Shown one piece after another: positions 37,923 through 49,600 of a DNA stretch of 64,000 bases. The notes below the pieces were generated by a model, which worked only from the letters and a program-made list of their open reading frames with translations, had not been told where the DNA came from and did not search any database. Source of the DNA: Siderastrea siderea (taxonomy: Eukaryota; Cnidaria; Anthozoa; Scleractinia; Rhizangiidae); assembly GCA_964030785.1 (NCBI GenBank), contig OZ034968.1, positions 64,640,899-64,704,898 on the forward strand, written 5' to 3'. Position numbers and translations under genes: made by a program. Every line of letters starts with the position of its first letter. The first letter of the stretch is position 1.

Positions 37923-40900
37923 AATAGTGGATAATTAATAGTGGAGGTTGCAGCAATGTTAGAAAATATTTCTTTTTCGTTTTGGCTGTACTTTTGGCGG
38001 GATTTTGTACATTTACACGCGCGTCGCCGATTTCCCGCCTTTCAAACTTTCAAACGTTTTTTTGAGGGAACGACACAAAGAACGGCTGCGGGGCAGACAT
38101 TTGTCAGCAAGGAAGACATACCGGCTTGTCTCGTCCCACGCAACACTCTAGCTAACTAGTGTGGAGGGAGCGTTGCGTGACGACACTAAAGACGGCTGCG
38201 AAGGAGACTACGACTTGTCCTAATAATTACAGAAAAAATATTTACAAATTTACAAATTTTCACTTATATTTACATTTTATTATATTTACAACTTTTACAA
38301 TATATACATTTACAGAAAAAATAATTATTTACAAAGAGTCAGTACGAACACCATGCACAACTAAAACAATAAGGCCTATAATTAAAAATATCAAAATTAA
38401 AATTAAAAGGTACAAAATATAAGGTCTGCGTGGCACTTCGAATTCTGGTTCCAAGAGAAAATGAGAAAAATAGATATATGTCTGTTTTATAACTTCCATA
38501 TTTGCTCACCTTTTTCAAAAATTTTAATTGAGGGAACAATCAAATAGCTAGCCTGCGTAGCGGCTTTCGGGGAGGGGAGGGGGGACTGGGGCCAGGAAAG
38601 GAGGGGATGGGAGGGGAGGGGAGGAGGAGGGGAACCCATGGGTCCACCATATCACCCAAGCTTGGGTGATATTGGAAACTAATTGGACCCATGGGTTCAT
38701 CCCAGGAATTTGTTTAAACCCTTTCCAATATCACCAAAGCTATGCCAACCATGTAATATTTGTTACCAAGAGTTTTTACTGGATTTCAACAAATTACTAG
38801 GATGAACCCATGGGTCAAATAAGTTCGTCCCCCCCCCCCACACGTTTTTTTCTGGAAGAGCCCTTAAGATTTCAGAGGTTTTATGATAGGTAGATCAGTA
38901 TAAATCACTTGAGCACATAGGGATTCTCTGGGGTTCTCAGTTATATGCCGAAGTTCTTCCTTGTGTTCTTGTTTTAATTGCAGGGTTTCTGTTAGCAATG
39001 TCTGGGTCTTGGCATAAGGCATACAAATGTAACATGCTACTCTCATCCAATCGTCTCCTTTGATACACTTCTGACGGCTCAATTCGCACATAAATTTGTT
39101 GTACTCCCTGACCATGATGGAGTTCTTATCCAGGGTTTTACTGGAAAGACTGACCGTTAATTGAATAAGATACATTAAACCAAGGGAAAATGATTTTTTT
39201 TCATGGTCGGATCGTCCAGAAACTAAGACGAAATCATACCCTGGAAATTTCTGTTTTCCCGAAACATCAAGTGAAAACCAAATGTTGACATCATGACATG
39301 CTGCTTCTGTGCAGTTATCTTTGCAAAACAACTGATCAACAAGTCGTTTGCAATCAAAGGCCTCACAAATCTGTACGCCATGGAATTCATCTGCATACAT
39401 ATCGGTGGGACGCAGTCCACACTGATTGATGCGACAATAAAGGCGAACAATCAATTCGAAACATAGCCCTTTAAGAGATCCAGTGCTAGCTTCAAACACA
39501 GCCCGAGCATTTTCGAGCATTGCTTCGTCGCCACGGTCCTGTTGCCTACAAAATGTAAAGAATCTCAGCTGTTCACCTGGGGCAATCTCAAAGCCTGTGT
39601 CTGTGAAAGGGAAGAACTTGAAAGCCAGCTGATCTTCTGGGGTTTCATCCTTCATGTCAAAGGGGAAGATCTGCTTCCAAATGGCATTGAAGGATTTGTC
39701 GTTATAACCTTTCTTGTCTTGCATGAATGATAGAAAATGTTGCATGTCCCGGATAGTCGTCCTGAAGGTCTTTAGCTGTTTGGCCTCTTCAAAGGAGTGC
39801 TGTCGAATCAGGTAATAAGACCTATACCACACTATTGGCACTATTTGCGAAAGCGCAGAATCTGTGTAGTCCACCATGCCCTGTTCTTTCTTCTCTTCAG
39901 TAGTAGTGTCCTCGTCTACAGTCATATGTAGCAGTGCCCCGCAAGTTGGGGAAACTTTCATTAATTGTGTCACAGTCTCCTCACTCAGTTGTGTCAATGT
40001 AACTCCTTCCTCAACGGTCAGTGTCATATGAATAGTTTCTACTTTGACTTTCTTGGGACATTTAATCCAGTCGCTACTTGGAACAAAATGTCCAGAGGTG
40101 AACATTATGATGGGGAACTCACGACCCCTACAAACTGAAAGTAATTTGGTTGCCGAAATGATGTCACAGTTGGCCTGGTCAAAAATTAACACCTTCGCTT
40201 CTATGGGATCAGGTACATGTACATGTACGTTGGGATCAGATGGAGGAGGCTTCATCATTGCATTTACTGTTGCCTCAGTGTCAGCTGCATTCATCTTATG
40301 AGAGAAGCTTCCGAACCAAGTAACTCCATAAACCAATCCTAGATAGGACTCTAATACTTGTGCGGTAACAGACTTTCCAATTGCTGGAATCCCGTAGTAT
40401 ATCAAAACCTTTCGTCTTTCGTGTGCTGCAGTTTGAAGTTCTGCCACCAAATCGTCTATGATGTGTAACAATGCTGCTTTCAACGACTTCGTCATGAGAT
40501 AAGAATAACCGCGAACTGTAATGAATCCTTCATCACTTTCGATCTTCAGCCTGAAAGAAAAATTTGAGAGAATAATAAATCAAACTTAACTTTTGTGAAT
40601 CATATTACATAATGCGATATGTTTTTGCAGACCATGATTTACAAGACATATTTCTAGTGCCATTTCGTTGGGCCAAAAAACGAAGGTCGCCATTTGGAAG
40701 GTCATTTTTGTTTGGCCTTAGTGTTTAATATTAATTAATGTAACTTTTCATTTTGACCTTCCAAGGTCATGGAAGGTCAAATTGAAGGTCGCCATTTTGA
40801 AGGTCAAGAAATTAAACGCTAGCGAACATTAACATGTTTACAGTACTTTTACAACACTTACTTTAATGCAGGTAGATCAGGAATGTCTACGTCCTTCGTC

Positions 40901-43328
40901 CAAGATCTGCAATGTTTCTCTTCCAGTCTACTGCTGTTTACAGTGGCAAGAATTGTTGACAAATCTGATTTCGTTAGTTTTGGTGTTGGACCAGCTTCAT
41001 GTACAATACCAGAGCGCCTGAAAAAATATTATTAAACTGATATGTATACTCAATGTAGGCCGTTCTTTATGATACAAGTGATAATCAAACAGGCAAAGCC
41101 TATACTTAAATCTTTTTAGGTCATTAAAATATTACCATGCATTGATATTTTCCAATCACTTTCACTTAAGCATACAATAATTACAATCAGCATTTATATT
41201 TCGGTTGTTAGAAAACTTGTTTAACCGGTTTGTGCGTATTAGCCAATCAAAAATCGTATTGCTGGTCATGTTGAGTAACGCAATGTCACGCGACAATAAA
41301 ATGATTTCACAAAATTGTCCTTTTGGGCAAAAGTTAGACTTGCTCCAAGTCGCTCGTTAGATTCGCAGACCGCTGGATACGGAAACGGAGGGCGCGCGCG
41401 AGCATGAAAAACAAAATGGCGGAGGATGGTGCGGAACAAGCGACTTGTCTCACCTGCAGCGCGCCAATTCTGAAATGTGGCGTCACCGGTGGATTTTTCC
41501 ACCGGTGACGCCATCGAGATTATGTCAATCATATTATTGCGCGCGAACTTACTGAGCGCGCTCTGCCCGCAAACTTAGCGCGCTCTGCTCGCGAGACAAG
41601 CTTGCGTTTAACTTTTTACTTCTTGAGTAGACTTGTTTCCTTCTCACATCGGCAGTTAAACCAGTTTTGGAACAAACATTACAAATGTCTTCTTTTGTAC
41701 CTGTCCCTTTTAAATCTTACAGAAATGAGAGAGCCATCAAGGGCCTTGAGTATGATTTCCCACAAAAAAGGGAAGAAAATCGCAATTTTAACACACGCCA
41801 CGGCACGGCGCGCGTCAACTGCACACGGCGCACGAAACTGACGTCAACACGATAAAAGAAACCAACTCAATGCACACGAAATGATGCAATATTTTCGCGG
41901 CAAAAAACGTCAGCTAGAATCGATTTCCTGCAGGTGACACAAGTCGCTCGTTCCGAGCCATTCCTCGATGAAGTGTCATTTGTTTTCCTTCGCGCGCGCG
42001 TTCACACAAATGAATCCCGCGCGATTTCAAAGGCGATTTTACTCAAGTGATCTTTCGCGCTTGATTTCAAAGCGATTTTATTTAAGTAACTATAGATACA
42101 AAGAAAAACGAGCGACTTGGGGCAAGTCTAGGCAAAAGTAAGTTCAGTTGGATAATAAATAACTTAAAGGCTCGCCAAAATACTGCGTGACTCGTAAAAT
42201 ATCCAGCCATACTACACATCAAACCGTCTAATAAGATATATATATTCGGAAATAGCTAAGCGAATAATCTGGAGAATACAGTAGGTGTAAGTGGAGAAGG
42301 AACTTCAGGAGACTTGCGGCAAAACGTTGACTATATGCAGTGAAAAGTTGTTCAATGCCCAATCGCCACGATTTTAGCACAATACTCCGATGTAAAAAAT
42401 CATGCTAAAACTTAAGTCTTACTCGCTCTACCCTGCTAGCAGAGGCCTCTTTTCTGTATTTCGCTGGGTAGAGAAAAATACCTCTGGTAACATATTGTTT
42501 TTTCTTTGTCTGTGGCCGCGAGTACTTCACTTTCTCTTAGAAACCGCTAGTTTGTACTCTGTATCCTTATATGCCTTTTATGGTGTGATTTGGATTAAAG
42601 ATTATTAAAGATTATTATATAAAACTTAAGCTTACTTCATCGTGTTGCTGTTGTCGGTTGTTCAGCTTGCAGATGCTAACAAACCCGACGAAAATTGTGA
42701 ACCGACTGTGTTGTTGTATGTTGTTGCAAAGTCCCACGATAAAATGCGTTGTTTGAAATTGAGCATGCGCACTCCTGTTCGCTGGATCACGTGGATCGCG
42801 TCCACCCCTTGAGGCTTTGCGATACGCGGCGCGCGAAGAGTAACGACTGGGTACGAGTCTGTCGAAAGTTAACGGAAAAGAAAATGGAAACACGTTCACG
42901 TGAGTATTCAGAGCAGATTCACCGGCAATATCCTGGTTGTCGATTCACCATGGGTTCACCATGGGTTCATTCTGTAGTAGTGGGCCGAATGCAACAAATT
43001 ATTTTGAAATTAAATTGTTGTGTGCTGGATCCAAGATGGCGGACAATTTTGCCGCCGAAACACATCTTGTCGAAAAAAGACCTTTTCAATGTGGCTGGAT
43101 CCAGATGAGATATGATCCAGCCAAAAGTCCGTAGAACTCAGCGAAACTCCTCAGTATCGCCAGGGTAATATTTTCAATTAATTTATTGGAAGCTAGTTTG
43201 AAAGTTTGAAAGGCGGGAAATCGGCGACGCGCGTGTAAATGTACAAAATCCCGCCAAAAGTACAGCCAAAACGAAAAAGAAATATTTTCTAACATTGCTG
43301 CAACCTCCACTATTAATTATCCACTATT
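37923..43328 (-). mobile_element. TIR-bounded element with NTPase-nuclease gene (right copy)
   Basis: Reverse complement of the left element; TIRs at 37923-38055 and about 43196-43328. It contains one structural difference, a roughly 65-bp segment at 42,355-42,419 within intron 1 where the left copy has 5 bp. That segment has its own short inverted repeat (TTTTAGCA / TGCTAAAA). Its minisatellite fragments and pyrimidine tract lie at about 38,558-38,858. Confidence 0.7.
38864..42640 (-). CDS. P-loop NTPase plus nuclease-like protein, 615 aa, right copy
   Basis: Mirror gene with exons 42640-42636, 41017-40862 and 40550-38864; the same splice sites are intact (GTAAGC, GTAAGT and both acceptors). 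Walker A and the Glu / Asp / Gln-x-Thr set are unchanged. The only protein difference I can see in the last exon is Lys instead of Thr near residue 580. Both copies are open, so neither has visibly decayed since duplication. The two genes face each other: their 3' ends point to the minisatellite core. Confidence 0.72.
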
Positions 43329-43825
43329 TTTTTGTTTTTAATTTGGAGTTGAGTGCAAATTTTGAAATTTTTGAATGCAAATTTTGAAATTGTTGAGTGC
43401 AAAAACGTGAAATTGAATTTGATTGGCTAGTCGGTTCAAACTAGCCAATCAAATTTTCACTTTTTTGCACTCAAAAGTTCAAAATAAATTTGGGTGCTCT
43501 CAGCCAATCAGATTGCAGAAATTTTTGTATGTATATTATTATGCAGATTATAAAAACAGTAATCATAAAAAAATGGAAACATTTTCGATGCAAGTGAAAG
43601 CAAGTTTTGTTGATAAAATCTGTCGTTCGCGAACTGTCGAAATCAATGAAGATCAACAACTTTTCCGGCACTTCATAAAACTGCACTTTGACGAATTTCA
43701 GAGTTTTATAATCACGACAAAAATGTTTTGAGTATCGGTGAAATTCTAGATCTGGATATGAAAAGTAGCTTTTCTAAAAACGATAATTTGTTGATTGTTT
43801 TTTTAGCACTCTTTAGGTCTGCAGT

Positions 43826-43840
43826 GGCTCTAAAAGAGCC
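43826..43840 (-). repeat. Histone-type stem-loop copy at right palindrome end
   Basis: Reverse complement of the third stem-loop (17,097-17,111). There is no chromodomain gene on this side, so the hairpin is probably carried over by the duplication rather than functional. Confidence 0.75.
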
Positions 43841-43845
43841 AGTAT

Positions 43846-44700
43846 CGCAAATCAAATGGACTGGTGAGGTATCAATCATCAAAGCGAAATTGGAATTCCT
43901 TGAGAATTTTAACGCCGGGGAATTTTACTACATCCACAGGCACAAAGACCTACAAAATATCGTATTTAGTTAAATTTTGCAAATCTGAACAATATTACGT
44001 TTTTGTCCTGCACAGTGCAATACCTTTTCATATTTAAATACGATAAAAATTAAAGCTGTCGCTTGTGTAGGCTCAGTCTCCAACCTTTGTTGTTTCGGTG
44101 CGACCACGATCCTCCCCAGGGTATTTATTTCGAAGATGATGTTATTTGTCGTTACATGCAGTTTTATTCGTGACTTATAGTCAGTTTTCCAGAGAGATCT
44201 TCAACATATAATTTTTCATTCAAATATCGGATGCCTGATCTGACGTTAAAAAGAAATATTCAAATGTTCATTTCAGTCTCGTGGACGCGTGATCGACTGT
44301 ACAAAAAAAGACGGATACGTGTGAATGGGGCCTCAATAAAGCTTTACAAGTGTAATTTACCAGTGTAAATTGTCGTATTGAAATTCCTAATAGCCACATT
44401 TTAAAATTACGATTGGAAAAGCTTTAATGGACTAACTCCTGGTTCTTATTCGTAAACTCTTCCCGATTGATTTCGTCTGCCCGCTACGTTTCAAAAAGTT
44501 TCATTACTAAAAATGTGCCCTTTTTCCCGGTGGTGGGGGCCTCCCATGTGAGAGAGGCAGGCTCATCAGAAAGTTAAAAGTGAACCCCTGGAGAAAGCCA
44601 ATCTGGGCCTGGCTCACGCCCTGCAGAAAAAAAAAAGAGCAGAAACAAGTCTTCCGATTTGAGAAACGAAAACAGATACGCGTGCATCGATGGAGACTTG
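43846..44700. other. Right flank of the palindrome, nothing recognised
   Basis: Single-copy-looking sequence without homology to the left flank. An open frame at 43,728-43,973 crosses the palindrome boundary and has no domain, so it is not accepted as a gene. Confidence 0.5.
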
Positions 44701-44882
44701 GGGTGTGTTCCTTTGGGATGATCTGGATCTGGATCAGTGATCCAAGATCACTGGGATCATGGTGCATCAAAAGTACCGATGAATCCACTTTGGACAAGTA
44801 TCCTTCGTTCTTTTGATGCATCATGATCCGAGTGATCTTGGATCACTGATCCAGATCCGGATCATCCCAAAGGAACACACCC
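44701..44882. mobile_element. Palindromic MITE, 182 bp, GGGTGTGTTCC ends
   Basis: Ends GGGTGTGTTCCTTTGGGATG and its inverse; arms of about 70-75 bp rich in GATC boxes around a short centre. The end sequence resembles hAT-type MITEs, from memory. An 8-bp target duplication is not evident. Confidence 0.85.
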
Positions 44883-45024
44883 TTATAAGTAAAGGGAGTC
44901 GCGTGTCACGCAAATCACGCAGAGCGTCAAAACGGCACCCTACTAAAAGTTGACCATGGGCTCTGAAAACGTATTGGATATTCACCGGTAGAAGTAAGAA
45001 ATTAAAAGGTCCAACTGCAACTTA

Positions 45025-45504
45025 TGCGCCGATCAATTCGAAAGTTCAACATCCCCCCCCCGGGCAACCCCCCGGGCATTTGAACTTTTGAAGATTGGCT
45101 TGGTTAAATTCCCTCCCCTCGGGGCAAAAAAGCCGTTCAAATGCCCCACCAATTACTACTAAAATACCTCTCCTCAAAGACAAATTTCGTCTTCAATCAA
45201 ACACTTTACACGCTTTTCAGAGAGATATTCCGTAATGACACCTCCAAACTTCTTTTAAAGACCCTTTTGAAAGAACTATTCACTGACAAAGGGGAAATTC
45301 TGTCTTGTAAATCCATCAAACCCTGAAAAAACCGAAAAAAACTCACGGGCGTATTACATCAGAACAAGAGATAAATCCGGTTCAAATTCCCCACCCTTCA
45401 AACGCAACGTTCAAATTCCCCCCTCCCCGGGCACGATGCACAGTCAAATGCCCGGGGTATGCCCGGGGGGGGGGGGATGTTGAAGTTTCGAATTGATCGG
45501 CGCA
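45025..45504. mobile_element. PIF/Harbinger-like MITE, 480 bp, TTA target duplication
   Basis: TIRs of roughly 60 bp start TGCGCCGATCAATTCGAAA and include C-runs and CCCCGGGCAT. TTA flanks both ends (45022-45024, 45505-45507). A three-base TTA/TAA duplication is characteristic of PIF/Harbinger. No transposase. A 61-codon frame inside has no domain. Confidence 0.8.
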
Positions 45505-45507
45505 TTA

Positions 45508-46600
45508 CATTTTATTTCTGAAGTAAAATTGTTAATTTTTCACTGATCTTTGCCTTAATTATGTATGCAATATTTTTCGACGGTGAGTGTTTTTGTCTAT
45601 GTTGTCTTTAAAGAACAGTGAAACAAACAGCTTTCTTCGGTTTCTTTACTTCACGCGCGCCCAATTTTGATGTCACGCTATAATTAACTGTCACGTAGTC
45701 ACGCTGCTCGATCATCATACCAGGTTTTATAGTAGATAACCACAAGATTTTTTGGTAGAGGCAGGGGAAGGCGGGGATGAGGGGTTGGGGTGGGACTTAC
45801 CAGAGGTGTAAAAACCCACAAGTTGACAGGCTAAATTTCACCATATTGTAAAAAAAGAGACGTCACTGGCTCTGCGTGCATTGAGCGCCTATGTTTTGTC
45901 AACGTTTTCCAAAATGCATTGGAAATCTTGTTTTTTTTTCCTAGGAATAGGCTATTGGAGGACTTTTCCCTGCATTAAATTTATCTATTTGCTGTGATTT
46001 GTTCCTTGTCTAAATTAAACCATATGACTGTACTACCAGATACTCTCAAGAGAGAATTCTTTTGACCCCCCATAAGCCCGCCATTTTTTAAGTTGTTGGT
46101 TCAGCCTCGCTTGGACGCGCTTTATTCATGGAGCAAGCGGTCTATCGGAAGCTGTTTTGATGTTTCTAAAAATAACTTTAAAAAAATTGAAAATAAAATT
46201 GTAAATAAAATAAAATTTTAAAATAAGATATCCCAGACCCATCTATCAGTCTCCCCTCTTGACTTAACCTCGTCTGGTGGGCGTGGCTCAGGTTAATTAA
46301 AACTGAGAGGTGCCGTAGTTAGTTTTCTGGTCAATTTCTTTTGTCAGGTTGTTTTTGCCAGGCATCCGTTGAGAAGAATTCTAACGTTGATCATTTTATA
46401 TTTGAACATTTAAAGCAACAGCAGGAGCCCTGGAGGAACCAACCCACGAATTTTGATGACGAGCATCCCTGACATTTTTACATTGAGGCTCTTCAACAGT
46501 GGCTGTCGACATCACGCTGACGAAAGGAGAGTAGTCCTAAAACGTCTGTTTCTTTATTTTTATGAAACCTTTTACACAAATTAACACAAATTAAAAAAGC
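45508..46600. other. Intergenic; start of D4/D5 segmental duplication
   Basis: From about 45,870 the sequence is a diverged direct copy of about 57,500 onward and continues through the D4 region. No separate gene recognised. Confidence 0.6.
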
Positions 46601-46618
46601 TCTTTCACTGTATTCCTT

Positions 46619-49600
46619 TTAGAAAGACAAAACACATGCGATCAAGGCCAGAATAGCGTAAACCAGAACACGTGACCCCGCCTCACTTGCCGTGCTGGAT
46701 GGATTCATGGCTTCTTTGATAAGGTTGTATTTTCTTTTTGATACTCCAGTAGAACTGTGTTTCAAGTTTGAGTTCAAACCTAAACTTGCATCGTCGTTGA
46801 TGCGCCAGGCCCACACAATCCAAACATCACTGTCTTTCTATAAATAAACAGAATACAAAAAGAGCAAGTCTCTTACAATTTGCACCGTACTACAAGGAAT
46901 GCAGACAATCAAAAGGGCGACAGTAACGATTCATTTGAAGATAAGATTGTTGTTGAACACCTTTCACTGCAATTTGGTGAGGGCGTTGGATGTGTTTCGA
47001 TTCAGCGATGAGTCTACCGTAAATCGGACGTACAGAATAAGTGTATTCGTATGAAATTTGTGCGCATACGCTGCATATACCATAGTAACATTATAGTAGC
47101 CACGGTATTATATTTCAAGGTAGTTTCTGATCGTTTAAGACAGAAACGCTTTCCGAATTTATATTACAAAAATAGGGAACGATTTCTTTATTAAGCTGTT
47201 TTCGTATCAAAAAGATACTGGGTGTGCATTGTCAATTATTGAATTTGAGCTTCCAATTTTTAATCATTCAAATGTCATTATTGCATTTCTTCATTTGGTA
47301 ATTATTTAAAAGTTGCACACCCAATGACAACTTGCACACTCAATGTCGGATTGCACAGCCAATATTATTTTGCACATCCAATATGACATTGCACACCTAA
47401 TGTTTACTTGCACACCCAATGACAACTCTTGAGCGTGAACCTATAATACCTAACCGCCGAGGGAGACTGCAGGAGTACGAGATGTACATGTCAGATTGTT
47501 ACACGCTGGACTCTCCAGATGTAAATCCATGTTCCGAGTCAACTGGTCATCGCCCGGCCACAAAAGAGCCCGGCCTTATTTCTCCTGCAAGTCTTAAAGG
47601 TTTTACAAATGTGCCCCTTATGGAACTGCCTGTTGCTTGTTTTCAGGTCTACAAACAGTGACTGCTCTGAAAAAAATGTTTATTTCTTAAGGAAATTTAC
47701 ACAGCTTTCAGTCATAAAACCATCTCATATGTGACCAGAATTACATGTTAAAGGTAAATGTTTTATTCCTCATTGAAATCTACATAAGTTAATTCGTTTT
47801 CCATATTAAAAACTTCGCACTAGTGGAAATTATTAGCTGCTATTAGACGTTCTTGTAAAAGGTGGGTGGAATGTAAACATTGTGCTTTCTTTTTTCATGT
47901 TTTTTGGATTGCGTGAGGAGCCCTGAGAATGTGTGCGTTGGAGGCGAAGAAATTTTACGGATAAAAATTATTCTTTCACGAATGGAAAAAAAATAAGATA
48001 TTTGACCATAATTTAAGAAATTTCTTCATTTCTCAAGCTTCAGCCTTGTTTGTGAAATCATAGCCGACTTTGTGCAAAATAGCTTGTGAAATACGGTATG
48101 TCATTTGATAACACGCTTCTTCGTCTTGATGATTTGCTGTCTAAAAGAATAGTGGAACGAAAATTCAGAAATTATTCATTCAAGAAATTTTAAAACTCAA
48201 CTTCTATCTGATACTGTGATTTAGGCGGCGTTTACATGAGAGCCGAGATGTCAGATGAGTTTCATCCCCGGTGAGTTCATCCCAGAGCGAAATTAACTTT
48301 TCGTTGGGTTTACATGAATGATTTCACCCCGGGATGAAATTAAAAGGTAAACCAACTTCAACCCTGGGCGAAAATTAAATCGCGACGGCTACCTGGGTGT
48401 TTTTGTCTCACCCTGGGACGAGAAAAAGCATCGTGTTTACATGAATTTTTTATCCCAGGATGAATTTTCATCCCGGGGCGAACTCATTTCAGCTCCGTAT
48501 CGTGTAAACACTTTCAGGTAAATGACCAGACACCGAGATGAAAGTCGTCCCGGGATGAAATCACTCATGTAAACAGGGGCTTAATTTACTTTTCCATATT
48601 AAAGTCTTGACGGCTTCTTATTTCATAAAAACAAAATTTAATTTGAGAAGATTCACTAAAGATGTTTACGCCTGGTTAGGAGCCTGTCGGTCAAGATGAG
48701 TACCGTTTTGCGAAATCTAGCAGTCGGAGCTGTGAATGGTTGAGGAGCGGCCGATAGAAAGTTTTCTGCCCTGCTTGTGCGTGGATTTCAGCTAGTACAG
48801 AGAAATTTCCTGTTGGCGGGGACTCGGAGTTGACTCGGTCCAGGCGTCGGTCAACCAGTAAACTCCAGACAGAGGCGTGTAACAATCTGTCATGGACGAT
48901 GGACATCTCTCCCTCTCCTTGTTGCCACACTGACACCACACATGGCAGCCATTTCCACTGCCTTGAAGCCATACTGCTTATAATACTCCAATTGCTGCCT
49001 TGTTGTATTTGTAACGAGGTCGTCCACGATCTCCCATAAATATTTCAAGTTATCAGAGGTCACCGCCCAGGATATACTTGGCTTTGGAAAGGAGAGAAAA
49101 TAATTCTGCTTCCACGCTGAATACTTGTACACTTAGCGACAAAATGTACATTTGCTCTATTCTATCGATTGTGGAGTAAATGTAATTTATTTCGTAATTA
49201 AAATCCGGCTTATTCCCTGGAGCATGCTACAGACACTGTTCCTCACCGTGTTTGCAAGTTAGACCGCCGCTCTACTGGTCAGCGGTTAGGTATTTTACGT
49301 TCACGTTCAGGAGTTGTCATTGGATATGTAAGTAAACATTCTCGTCCCCAGAGCCCACGATCCTTTTGGTCTGCGCCAAGGATCGAGACCTCTGGCAGGG
49401 ACCGAAGCAGGAAGTCTGCGAATTACGGACTTCCAGCTTTGGTGCGCAGCCTCAGAAAATTGAAACAATAACAGTTACTATCGGTTACAAAAATGGGCAG
49501 CTATTGCACTTGCGCGTTACCTGGTCCCTGCCAGAGGTCTCGATCCCTGGCGCAGACCAAAAGGATCGTGGGCTCTGGGGACGAGAATGGTAAGTAAACA

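Larger units (their letters stand above)
17092..43845. repeat. Giant palindrome, 26.75 kb
   Basis: Sequence from 17,092 rightward is repeated in reverse complement from 43,845 leftward. Mirror positions sum to 60,937 in the outer part, 60,876 in the gene part and 60,878 in the inner part, so the arms are collinear. About 7.8 kb per arm (to about 24,900 / 36,000) is nearly identical. Visible differences are one codon in the 543-codon exon, a few single bases, a G-run length, and a roughly 65-bp segment at 42,355-42,419 replacing 5 bp. Symmetry continues less exactly into the minisatellite core. Outside the boundaries the flanks are unrelated. DOMON genes on both sides keep the same orientation, which argues against a simple assembly fold-back, though long-read confirmation would decide. 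Confidence 0.93.

Noticed and set aside
17092..43845. Palindrome as a pure sequencing fold-back artefact
   Set aside because: A fold-back read would keep mirroring through the flanks to the read end. Here both boundaries are sharp, the arms differ in a 65-bp segment and single bases, and flanking DOMON genes keep one orientation. Not fully excluded without reads.
43728..43973. 81-codon frame at the right palindrome edge
   Set aside because: It crosses the boundary between palindrome and flank, so it cannot be an old gene; no domain.
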